Positions 1 to 6,249 of a stretch of DNA of 17,668 nt are shown here, piece after piece. The translations under genes and the position numbers were made by a program. The notes beneath the pieces are model-generated. The model was not told the DNA's origin, did no database searches, and was given only the letters and a program-made list of their open reading frames with translations. Each line of letters opens with the position of its first letter. Within the stretch, counting starts at the first letter, position 1. The stretch is from Candidatus Hydrogenedentota bacterium. Its GTDB lineage: Bacteria > Hydrogenedentota > Hydrogenedentia > Hydrogenedentiales > GCA-2746185. Location of the stretch: positions 1 to 17,668 of the forward strand of contig DTSJ01000049.1 of NCBI GenBank assembly GCA_012965445.1, in the 5' to 3' direction.

Positions 1-112
1 TACCGCCACCTCCGCCACCGCATGCGGGCGCGATTAACGCTGCGCAGAGTAACAGTGCGACACTACGCAGGATAGAATTTTTCAAGGCATTGTAAAGAAG
101 GTGCATGCTCAT
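1..112 (-). CDS. Putative lipoprotein, N-terminal part only (cut by window edge)
   Basis: Only the first 37 codons are in the window. They encode a signal peptide: a short n-region with K11 and R16, a hydrophobic stretch (VALLLCAALIA), then APAC followed by at least six glycines. Cys31 would be the lipidated residue, although Pro at -2 makes the lipobox imperfect. The ATG at 112 has GGAG six bases upstream, which favours it over the in-frame ATG at 106. The Gly-rich linker after the cysteine is common in surface or periplasmic lipoproteins. The mature protein is outside the window, so no function can be assigned. It is transcribed away from the sugar-type ABC operon. Confidence 0.6.
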   Translation of the reverse strand, partial: MSMHLLYNALKNSILRSVALLLCAALIAPACGGGGGG

Positions 113-164
113 AAGACACTCCAAGTGGGTCCGAATCATCAAAATGCTGTATTTACGTGCATAC

Positions 165-208
165 GAAACTTTCGCGAAAACGCCGGGGCAATGGCGTGAA
201 AAAGTTTC
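165..208. repeat. Composite inverted repeat (hairpin)
   Basis: The outer arms GAAACTTT (165-172) and AAAGTTTC (201-208) are perfectly complementary. Inside them ACGCC (180-184) pairs with GGCGT (193-197) around an 8-base loop. No T-tract follows on either strand, so it is not a standard terminator. It lies 53 bp upstream of the lipoprotein start codon and could form a leader structure or bind a regulator. Confidence 0.5.
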
Positions 209-296
209 CTGCTTCATACATCAACGTATAATAGCTTTTCCTTGGTCACAGGTCAATAGTTTATCAATGCAAATCCCGTTGTAGAGAGCATTCATA

Positions 297-334
297 GACA
301 GCCCCGCGTGTTTCTTCATTGCGAGAGGGCTGTC
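297..334. repeat. Inverted repeat GACAGCCC/GGGCTGTC
   Basis: The perfect 8-bp arms at 297-304 and 327-334 are separated by 22 bases. Inside, CGC (305-307) can also pair with GCG (321-323), leaving a small bulge. On the plus strand the structure is followed by GTTTATTC, a poor T-tract. It could be a weak terminator for a short transcript starting after the TATAAT box at 227-232, or a protein-binding site. Confidence 0.4.
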
Positions 335-353
335 GTTTATTCAATTTGCACAT

Positions 354-359
354 TATACT
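354..359 (+). promoter_or_regulatory. Possible -10 box for the ABC importer operon
   Basis: TATACT lies in an AT-rich stretch about 97 bp before the first permease start codon. At 17-bp spacing the -35 position reads TGTCGT, which is weak, so the promoter may need an activator. The palindrome at 407-423 would fall downstream of the start site, a typical repressor position. Confidence 0.3.
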
Positions 360-406
360 CATTTGAATTCAATCACTGATTCAAAACTGGAACCCACGAC
401 GGGAAC

Positions 407-423
407 TGCGCTACCGTAGCGCA
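407..423. promoter_or_regulatory. 17-bp palindrome, candidate operator of the ABC importer operon
   Basis: TGCGCTACCGTAGCGCA is a perfect palindrome of two 8-base arms around one central base. It ends 32 bp before the first start codon of the importer operon. LacI/GalR and similar repressors that control sugar transporters bind palindromes of this size, but no regulator gene is in the window and the sequence matches no operator I recognise. It could alternatively be an RNA hairpin in the leader. Confidence 0.4.
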
Positions 424-455
424 ACGAACTGAAAAGTGAAACAAGCCTGCCAATT

Positions 456-1409
456 ATGCTTCGAAAACCCGGACCTACTAGATTCAATCGTCAGACGATT
501 CTGCCCTATCTCCTGATCGCTCCGGCGTTTATTGTGATCGCTCCTTTTGCCATTTTTCCGTTTTTTTATTCGATTTACCTGAGTCTGCACGACTTCTCGG
601 CGACGGAGACGGTGTTTCTGGGGCTTGAGCATTACCGAAACGCGCTGGGGAACGCTGATTTCTGGAACAGCGCGTGGATTACAGTCTACTTCGCTGTGGG
701 GACGATTCCGCCAGCACTGGTTCTGAGTCTCTTGATTGCGCTGGGACTCTACCGAATCAAAGGCCTACAGCATGTTCTCCGGACGGCCTATTTTCTTCCC
801 TTCGTGACGTCTATTGTGGCGGCGGCTATGGTGTGGCGTTCGCTGCTGGAACCGACGACGGGGCCGCTCACGCAGTTTATGCTGGAGGTCGGTCTTTCGC
901 CTCAGCAGTGGCTTCTGGAACCGCGTGGCATTCTTCATCTGATGTCCGGGGGGAAAATTGATGTTGGGGTGGGTCCAAGTCTGGCGCTGTGCTGCATCAT
1001 GGTCTTCGAAATCTGGCGAAGTACGGGGTTTATGATCGTCATATTTCTGGCGGCGCTGACGCAGCGTGATCGACATCTCGAAGAGGCGGCGCAGCTTGAC
1101 GGCGCGACGAGCGGGCAGGTCGTCCGGCATATTGTACTGCCGATCCTCTCCCCCGCTATTTTCTTTCTGACGATCGTGAGTGTGATTCAGTCGTTCCAGT
1201 CGTTCAGCAGTTTTTATGCGCTCACGGGCGACGGGCGGGGTCCGGTGGACACGACGCAGAACCTGATTGTCTACATCTACACGAATCTTTATGAGAACGA
1301 GAAATTCGGGTACGGCTCGGCGGTCGCGACGATGCTGAGCGTTGCGATTATGGTATTCACTTTTGTTCAGTGGCGTGCTACGCGGCGGAGGGTGCATTAC
1401 GCCTCATGA
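456..1409 (+). CDS. ABC importer permease, MalF/UgpA type
   Basis: This is an inner-membrane subunit of a binding-protein-dependent importer of the carbohydrate-uptake type 1 class. The 317 residues, a normal length, contain hydrophobic segments at about 19-45, 73-98, 107-128, 176-200, 230-250 and 288-306. The cytoplasmic EAA loop that docks the ATPase is clear at 209-233 (EEAAQLDGATSG followed by HIVLPILSP). The start at 456 lacks a good Shine-Dalgarno sequence, but no better in-frame start exists before the first membrane segment. The gene overlaps the next permease by four bases (ATGA). The substrate cannot be read from the sequence; sugars, glycerol-3-phosphate or oligosaccharides are typical for the family. 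Confidence 0.9.
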   Translation: MLRKPGPTRFNRQTILPYLLIAPAFIVIAPFAIFPFFYSIYLSLHDFSATETVFLGLEHYRNALGNADFWNSAWITVYFAVGTIPPALVLSLLIALGLYRIKGLQHVLRTAYFLPFVTSIVAAAMVWRSLLEPTTGPLTQFMLEVGLSPQQWLLEPRGILHLMSGGKIDVGVGPSLALCCIMVFEIWRSTGFMIVIFLAALTQRDRHLEEAAQLDGATSGQVVRHIVLPILSPAIFFLTIVSVIQSFQSFSSFYALTGDGRGPVDTTQNLIVYIYTNLYENEKFGYGSAVATMLSVAIMVFTFVQWRATRRRVHYAS

Positions 1410-2215
1410 AAAATGTGCTGCTTTATACTGTGTTGATCGCCGGGGCGGCCTGCGCGTTGTTCCCGTTCGCGTGGATGATCGCGACGTCTCTGATGACACT
1501 GCAGGAAGCGAGCGCGGCGAAGCTGAATCTTATACCTGCGGAACCTCAATGGCAGAACTATGCTGATGCGATGAATGCTGCGCCTTTTGGTCGATATTTT
1601 CTGAACACGTTTGGCATCGCGAGCGCGGTTGCTGTCGGAGTGATATTTACATCGGTCCTGGCGGGCTACGCCTTCGCGCGTCTCGAATTTCGCGGCAAAC
1701 GGGTATTGTTTCTACTGCTGCTCGCGACGATGATGGTCCCTTTTGAGGCGATGCTCATTCCGAATTACCTGATCATCATTAAGCTGGGCTGGTACAACTC
1801 TTATGCCGCGCTGGTACTGCCGTGGTGCGCGAATGCGTTTTCGATTTTTCTGATGCGTCAGGCGTTCAGCGTGATACCGCGCGACTATCAGGATGCAGCG
1901 ATGCTGGACGGATGCGGGCATGTTCGTTTTCTGATCCTGATCGCGGCACCGCTGGTTCGCCCGACGATACTTATCGTGGGACTGTTCGCTTTTCTGGGCA
2001 GCTACAATGCGCTGCTGTGGCCGCTCATTGTCACGAACAGTGAATCGATGCGGATGATTCAGGTGGGATTGACGTTTTTTTCGACCGATGCGGGAGTTCG
2101 GACCAATCTGCTGATGGCGGCGTCTGTGGTTGTCATATTGCCCGTTGTTGCCCTATACTTCGCTACCCAGAAGAGTTTTCTCGAAGGCGCGGCGAGTACT
2201 GGACTTAAAGGATAA
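1406..2215 (+). CDS. ABC importer permease, MalG/UgpE type
   Basis: This is the second membrane subunit of the importer and pairs with the upstream permease. I chose the ATG at 1406, which shares ATGA with the upstream stop and has GGAGGG 13 bases before it. The open frame extends to 1370, but that adds an N-terminus unlike the family. The 269-residue protein starts with a membrane segment (about 3-25) and has further hydrophobic segments at about 60-82, 93-115, 125-145, 172-195 and 228-248. It carries the EAA loop DYQDAAMLDGCGH, and its C-terminus (FLEGAASTGLKG) resembles that typical of MalG/UgpE proteins. The overlap suggests translational coupling and equal amounts of the two permeases. 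Confidence 0.9.
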   Translation: MKNVLLYTVLIAGAACALFPFAWMIATSLMTLQEASAAKLNLIPAEPQWQNYADAMNAAPFGRYFLNTFGIASAVAVGVIFTSVLAGYAFARLEFRGKRVLFLLLLATMMVPFEAMLIPNYLIIIKLGWYNSYAALVLPWCANAFSIFLMRQAFSVIPRDYQDAAMLDGCGHVRFLILIAAPLVRPTILIVGLFAFLGSYNALLWPLIVTNSESMRMIQVGLTFFSTDAGVRTNLLMAASVVVILPVVALYFATQKSFLEGAASTGLKG

Positions 2216-2223
2216 ATACGCGG

Positions 2224-3555
2224 ATGACCTACACGGATAAACGAGTTGCCATATTGCCCGTTCTTGTGGTGGTCGCGCTGCTTGCGGCGCAATTCGGAGG
2301 CTGTTCGCGCAGCGACGACGCGGCGGATTCTGAACCGAAATCCTTCGATCCCATCACTGCGGATGCGGCGGAACTGTGGGACCGTCAGACGACGGTGACA
2401 GCAGATCTTCTTACCGAACTTGCGGAGGACTTTAACGAGACTCACTCTGGACTTCCGGTTAAACCTGTCAGCAGCGGCGGGTATGGTGACATTTACAAGA
2501 AAGTGATCGCGAGTATACGCGCGGGGGTGCTGCCTGCAATGGCTGTTGCGTATGAAAACATGACGGCTGAATATATGAAGGCCGGGGCGATCACGCCACT
2601 GGATTCGTTCATAGGGGACCCGGAGACAGGCCTGAGTCAGGCAGAACTGGACGACTATTTCCCTGCGATGCTGGCGACGAATACGTTCGCTCAATTTGAC
2701 AACCAGATGCTGTCGTTCCCCTACACGAAAAGCGTGCTTGTGCTCTATCACAACAATCGTGTGATGCGGGAAGCGGGTCTGGACACTCCGCCGGGGACTT
2801 GGGATGAATTCATTGCGCAATGCCGGACGATAAAGTCCAAGACGGGTAAGTACGCGATTGCGATCGACATAGACTGTTCGACGATGAGCGGCATTATCTT
2901 CAGCATGGGCGGTGAAATTCTTGACGGGGACAGGACACTGTATGATTCGGCGGCTTCGATACGGGCATTTGAACTTATCGAAACGCTTGTCACGGAGGAA
3001 CTGGCGTATCAGATTCCGCGTCGGACGTTTAGCGATGAGAATGCGTTGGGCAATGACGAAATCGCTTTTATACTGCGCACGAGCGCACAGCGGCCTTATC
3101 TCGTGGATCTTTTCGAAGATGATTCTGCCTGGGGCATTGCACCGATTCCGCAGGCCGACCCGGACTCTCCGCACACGGCGCTCTACGGCGGGAACCTGAA
3201 CATTTTTAATACGAATCCTGAACAGAGCGCGAGCGCGTGGGCTTTCATCAAATACATGACGTCGCCGGAGATCTCGGTTCGGTGGTCACTTGAGACGGGG
3301 TATCTGCCGGTGCGTCGATCTGCCGCAAATCATCCTGACCTGAAGGTGTTCTGGAGTGAATGGCCGAGCAACAGGACGGCTTTTGACTGTTTGGAGTTTG
3401 CGAAGCCAGAGCCGAACGTATTGGGGTGGCAGGAAATACGGGGGATGGTGGAAAAAGCCGAGACGGCGGTGATTACGAAGCTGCAAACGGGAAGGCAGGC
3501 GGCGCTTGAGCTGCAGAAGGATGCGCAGGCGGTTCTGGACGCGCGGCGGAAGTAG
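2224..3555 (+). CDS. ABC importer solute-binding lipoprotein, UgpB/MalE-like family 1
   Basis: This is the extracytoplasmic substrate-binding subunit of the importer. The 443-residue protein begins with a lipoprotein signal peptide ending FGGC, with Cys27 as the likely lipid anchor. The mature part has the family 1 layout: an early GYGDIYKKV helix, AVAYENMTAEYM, SFPYTKSVLVLYHNNRVM (the usual segment ending in a tyrosine and an asparagine before the first hinge), PGTWDEF, and the late TSPEISVRWSLETGYLPVR element common in UgpB-like proteins. AAGGA lies 12 bases before the ATG at 2224, and only eight bases separate it from the permease stop. Placing the binding protein last, after both permeases, is less common than placing it first. 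The ligand is unknown. Confidence 0.9.
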   Translation: MTYTDKRVAILPVLVVVALLAAQFGGCSRSDDAADSEPKSFDPITADAAELWDRQTTVTADLLTELAEDFNETHSGLPVKPVSSGGYGDIYKKVIASIRAGVLPAMAVAYENMTAEYMKAGAITPLDSFIGDPETGLSQAELDDYFPAMLATNTFAQFDNQMLSFPYTKSVLVLYHNNRVMREAGLDTPPGTWDEFIAQCRTIKSKTGKYAIAIDIDCSTMSGIIFSMGGEILDGDRTLYDSAASIRAFELIETLVTEELAYQIPRRTFSDENALGNDEIAFILRTSAQRPYLVDLFEDDSAWGIAPIPQADPDSPHTALYGGNLNIFNTNPEQSASAWAFIKYMTSPEISVRWSLETGYLPVRRSAANHPDLKVFWSEWPSNRTAFDCLEFAKPEPNVLGWQEIRGMVEKAETAVITKLQTGRQAALELQKDAQAVLDARRK

Positions 3556-3560
3556 CTTAT

Positions 3561-3806
3561 CTAGGCGTCGTGATCTTTGGCGAAATCTTCTAGGGCGTCC
3601 TCGATTTGCCGGCTGTGTTCACTTTTAAGGAAAGCGGCATCTGACGCGCGGCGCATGAGGTTTCGGCGATCTTCGTCTCCCACGACTTTTCGATCCGACC
3701 GACGGTCTTTTTGTCCCCCGCGACGATTCTTTATGTCTGCACGTCGATCCTGCTGCGATTTTCCGTCGCTGTCCTGGTAGAAACCTTCCGGTATTGATTG
3801 GGACAC
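3561..3806 (-). CDS. Small DRR-repeat protein of unknown function
   Basis: This 81-residue protein is predicted from a GTG start at 3806 with a good ribosome site (AGAGG, about seven bases away). A near-consensus promoter lies just upstream. Together these make it a believable gene despite its size. The middle (about residues 20-54) is dominated by DRR and NRR/MRR spacings: QDRRADIKNRRGG, DRRSDRK, DEDRRNLMRRAS. The C-terminus is acidic and probably helical. No signal peptide or membrane segment is seen. Arg-rich DRR tracts occur as linkers beside other domains in various proteobacterial proteins, but here the tract is most of the protein. It ends five bases from the convergent binding-protein gene. 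I do not recognise a family. Confidence 0.65.
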   Translation of the reverse strand: MSQSIPEGFYQDSDGKSQQDRRADIKNRRGGQKDRRSDRKVVGDEDRRNLMRRASDAAFLKSEHSRQIEDALEDFAKDHDA

Positions 3807-3851
3807 GTCTTTACCTCTTTCTGGTCGATTATCCTGTGACTATACGTAAAC

Positions 3852-3880
3852 AGTATACGATGTAACTCGAAAAGCGTCAA
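3852..3880 (-). promoter_or_regulatory. Sigma-70-type promoter of the DRR protein gene
   Basis: On the minus strand TTGACG (3875-3880) and TATACT (3852-3857) are separated by exactly 17 bp. Each hexamer is one base from consensus. The start site would be near 3845, giving a leader of about 40 bases. A short inverted repeat (TATAC at 3841-3845, GTATA at 3853-3857) spans the -10 box and start site and could bind a regulator. The promoter sits in the short gap just after the hydrolase stop, so the small gene is probably expressed independently. Confidence 0.7.
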
Positions 3881-3893
3881 GTTCGGGGCATGA

Positions 3894-4673
3894 TTATTTC
3901 AGTATCGGTTTCAACCATCCGAAAATATCTTCAAAAATGCGCTCAGACCGAAGCAGTAGATCGATTCCGTGTGAGGTGCCGGAGTACATGCGCGACTCTG
4001 CGTATGCGGGGGACCATATCTTCATCTTGTCGATCGAATCGGCTGAATAGCGATCGCCCTCCGCGGCCATCAGGAGCATGGGCAGACGACGATTGTCTTT
4101 GACGGTATTTTCGATGTCGAGATTTTTGTATTTGACTCCTGGCGAGAGGAGGACGACGGCCTGTATTTCCGGATCTGCGTCCGCGTATTGAACGGTCATA
4201 TTTGCGCCGATGCTGGCACCGACGATGAAGAGGTTTTCAGGCGAGGCACCGTTTGCAAGAATCTGCCGCTTCGCGAGTCCAATGTCGGCAACGGCACGAT
4301 TCCAGTCCTCACTCTCGAATCGATTGAAGGGGCTGGACTTGCCGTTCTGAGTTGCGCTGTCCCCGTGTCCGCGCATATCGTATGTCAGGACGAGATATCC
4401 GCGGGCTGCGGCTCGAAGGGCTAAGAATTCCCAATCGCTGCGCTGACCGCCGAGGGCATGTACGAGGATCAGCGCGGGGGCGTTTTTTTTGTTTGGCGTA
4501 TACAGCGTGCCTTGTTGTGTGAATCCGTCCTGGGTTATCCAGGTCAACTCAGTACTCCGCTTTTGTGCGTCCTTTTTACAGCTACTGATACTGAGGAGAA
4601 CGATGAGGCAGCAGACCATAAAAAAACGGGAACCGGCAATGCTGCCGATTCCCGCTGTGAGGTCGTGGTTCAT
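3894..4673 (-). CDS. Alpha/beta-hydrolase lipoprotein (serine esterase or dienelactone-hydrolase-like)
   Basis: The predicted serine hydrolase has 259 residues. The signal peptide ends ISSC, with Cys32 lipidated and Lys at +2, which suggests outer-membrane sorting. Family elements are the oxyanion-hole region HALGG (72-76), RGHGDS (101-106), nucleophile GASIG with Ser154, Asp207 in EGD and His235 in TSHG, so the triad is complete. The ATG at 4673 is two bases after the SCP2 stop but has no clear Shine-Dalgarno sequence. The alternative ATG at 4619 would avoid a terminator hairpin that lies between the two, but would remove Arg16 and leave the signal peptide without a positive charge; I therefore keep 4673. 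The substrate is unknown. Confidence 0.85.
   Translation of the reverse strand: MNHDLTAGIGSIAGSRFFMVCCLIVLLSISSCKKDAQKRSTELTWITQDGFTQQGTLYTPNKKNAPALILVHALGGQRSDWEFLALRAAARGYLVLTYDMRGHGDSATQNGKSSPFNRFESEDWNRAVADIGLAKRQILANGASPENLFIVGASIGANMTVQYADADPEIQAVVLLSPGVKYKNLDIENTVKDNRRLPMLLMAAEGDRYSADSIDKMKIWSPAYAESRMYSGTSHGIDLLLRSERIFEDIFGWLKPILK
4620..4654 (-). terminator. Intrinsic terminator after the SCP2-like gene, inside the hydrolase frame
   Basis: On the minus strand a 12-bp stem (arms 4643-4654 and 4627-4638, one G-U pair) with loop GCAT is followed at once by seven T (4626-4620). It lies 21 bases after the SCP2 stop, a classic position. It also lies within codons 7-18 of the hydrolase as called from 4673; the T-tract encodes the two Phe after Arg16. 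Confidence 0.8.
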
Positions 4674-4675
4674 GC

Positions 4676-5008
4676 TCAGCCGGTGAAGCTCTGGAGTTTC
4701 ATGGCAAGCGACATATCGCCTTGAATTTTCAGTTTACCGGTCAAGAAGGCCATCTGGCCGTTCAGTTTTCCGCTGACGATGTCCAGCCAGTCAGATTCGC
4801 TGCACGAAATCGTGATATCGGATGATTCGGCTTCGCCTTCGGATACTTCAACGCCGCCGTCCAACAATACGGCATACCATTTTCCGGCTTCGGCGATGTC
4901 CCATTGGTATGTTGCATCTATTCCCTTGATTTTCTCGGGGTCGATACTGTCTTTTAATCCATCAAAAAATTCTTTTGCTGTGTCAAATTCTTTTGCTGTG
5001 TCGGCCAT
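4676..5008 (-). CDS. SCP2-like sterol/lipid-binding domain protein
   Basis: This is a stand-alone SCP2 domain of 110 residues. SCP2 domains hold sterols, fatty acids or acyl-CoA in a hydrophobic tunnel. The family pattern is clear: WDIAEAGKWYAVLLDGG, SDITISCSESDWLDIVSG, then LNGQMAFLTGKLKIQGD and a C-terminal LAMKLQ helix. I chose the ATG at 5008 because AGGAGG lies four bases upstream; the frame continues to 5032. There is no signal peptide, so it is cytoplasmic. The N-terminus repeats DTAKEF twice, from an exact 18-bp tandem duplication. Its stop is two bases from the hydrolase start and a strong terminator follows. The ligand is not predictable. Confidence 0.88.
   Translation of the reverse strand: MADTAKEFDTAKEFFDGLKDSIDPEKIKGIDATYQWDIAEAGKWYAVLLDGGVEVSEGEAESSDITISCSESDWLDIVSGKLNGQMAFLTGKLKIQGDMSLAMKLQSFTG
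4967..5002. repeat. Perfect 18-bp tandem duplication at the start of the SCP2-like gene
   Basis: The 18-mer at 4967-4984 is repeated exactly at 4985-5002. In the protein it adds one extra DTAKEF unit right after the initial Met-Ala. The identity of the copies suggests a recent slippage event. Confidence 0.9.
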
Positions 5009-5108
5009 GATGCCTCCTGTTTCGTGTTGCACATGTGTATTTGCGCGGGGTCCGGGACGTTTGATTAAATGTAGGAATCACCTCATTCTGAGATCAATCG
5101 AAATCTAG

Positions 5109-5138
5109 TTTATATATTAACAAAAAATCCCGATACAA
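5109..5138 (-). promoter_or_regulatory. Possible promoter of the SCP2-like gene
   Basis: In the 176-bp gap upstream, the minus strand shows TTGTAT (5133-5138), then TATATA with 16-bp spacing (5111-5116) or TATAAA with 18-bp spacing (5109-5114). The region is strongly AT-rich compared with its neighbours. The leader would be about 95 bases. Confidence 0.4.
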
Positions 5139-5184
5139 ATACAAATTTCCTCGACTGACGACATATATAAAGGGGGACAGCCGA

Positions 5185-6228
5185 CTATCTCGCGGACAAT
5201 TCGGTCAACAAAATTGTCCTCATCACGGGAGAATCACCTTCGAGCGTTTCGAGACGCAAAGTGATTTCCGGGTCATCCGTCTCCCAATTGATCTCGATCC
5301 AACCTACGTGCGGCCTATACTCTGTGTCACTTATCCGGTGGATATTCTGCATGGGATGCTCCCAGACGCGGTTGATGCCGCTGCTGGTAAAATCATAGAG
5401 GGGGTACGGAACATTCTCGGTCATCACGGAAATCTCGCCGTAGTGCATGTCTCCGCTAAGCAGTATCACGCCGCTGGCCTCTGTCTCATCTATGAGATCG
5501 ATAAATCGCCTGCGCTCATTCGGGAAATTGGCCCAGGCCTCCCACCCGTGAAACTCGGCGGCAAATTGAACGCTGGACCCGATCAGGCGAATCTTCGCTG
5601 GTCGTTTCAGCTGCTTCTTCAACCAGCGCCACTGATCCTCCCCCATCAACACGGCATCTTCGCTCGTATTGGGAGCATATGGCCCTGCATGGGAGATCGT
5701 TGGCCTTTTTCCGGAGCGTTTCAGGGGAGCTCGAAAGGTCCGCAGATCGAGCAGGATGATCTGAACCCGCCGATTTTCTGGACCGTACTCGTAGGACGTG
5801 TACACGCCCGCGTGGTCGCGTCGGGGTGACTGCTTGGGTTCGTCGAAGAACTCTAGAAAAATTTCCTTGGACTCTTCTTTGTGCCTATACTCGCGTCCGC
5901 TGTCGTCTGCGCCAAAATCGTGGTCATCCCAGGTTGCGATGATCTTCGTCGACTTCCTGAGGCGTTGAAATTCCGGTCGCGCGGCCAGCACATCGTATTT
6001 CTCGCGCAACACGCTCATATCATTCGTATCGCCGTAGATGTTATCGCCAAGATAAATGAACAGATCGGGTTTCCCTGCGGCGGCGACATCGAGAAGGGGC
6101 TGTGGCTCATTCTGATTGGCGCAGGAACCGAAGGCGATCTTTGATATCTCGGATTCTGCAGCGGTTGATGCCTGGGACATTACGCAGCACAGGACGAGCG
6201 ATCCTATTGCTATTCCGGTTCTCAACAT
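5185..6228 (-). CDS. Secreted PhoD-like metallophosphatase/phosphodiesterase
   Basis: This is a periplasmic or secreted metallophosphoesterase of the PhoD family, which cleaves phosphomonoesters or diesters. The 347-residue protein begins with a signal peptide (about 1-24, hydrophobic core then ASTAA). Metal-site motifs are in order: FGSC (33-36), YLGDNIYGD (59-67), WDDHDFGADD (100-109), SSVQF (218-222) and SGDMHYGE (258-265). It lacks the extra N-terminal domain of Bacillus PhoD and matches the shorter form. AAGGA lies 10 bases before the ATG. It follows the amine oxidase gene by only 21 bases, so the two are probably co-transcribed. The true substrate is unknown. Confidence 0.88.
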   Translation of the reverse strand: MLRTGIAIGSLVLCCVMSQASTAAESEISKIAFGSCANQNEPQPLLDVAAAGKPDLFIYLGDNIYGDTNDMSVLREKYDVLAARPEFQRLRKSTKIIATWDDHDFGADDSGREYRHKEESKEIFLEFFDEPKQSPRRDHAGVYTSYEYGPENRRVQIILLDLRTFRAPLKRSGKRPTISHAGPYAPNTSEDAVLMGEDQWRWLKKQLKRPAKIRLIGSSVQFAAEFHGWEAWANFPNERRRFIDLIDETEASGVILLSGDMHYGEISVMTENVPYPLYDFTSSGINRVWEHPMQNIHRISDTEYRPHVGWIEINWETDDPEITLRLETLEGDSPVMRTILLTELSAR

Positions 6229-6249
6229 TCGCGCGGTGTCCTTTCTGGG

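Larger units (their letters stand above)
113..455. other. 343-bp gene-free region between divergent genes, with three inverted repeats
   Basis: No credible coding frame is visible here. The stretch separates the leftward lipoprotein gene from the rightward ABC importer operon, so it should carry promoters for both. It contains a composite hairpin at 165-208, a TATAAT box at 227-232, a long-loop inverted repeat at 297-334, a TATACT box at 354-359 and a 17-bp palindrome at 407-423. It is more AT-rich than the surrounding genes. A short non-coding transcript from the first TATAAT box ending near 334-340 is possible but not demonstrated. Confidence 0.7.

Noticed and set aside
165..208. A known riboswitch or CRISPR-like repeat in the left intergenic region.
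   Set aside because: The inverted repeats do not match a riboswitch core I recognise, and no unit is repeated with spacers.
765..1397. A 210-codon antisense frame opposite the first permease.
   Set aside because: Arg-rich antisense shadow of a well-supported membrane protein; no ribosome site or domain.
2059..3174. A 371-codon open frame on the minus strand opposite the solute-binding protein gene.
   Set aside because: It has no recognisable domain and is extremely rich in Arg and His, as expected for the antisense of a real gene. The plus-strand frame is a clear family member.
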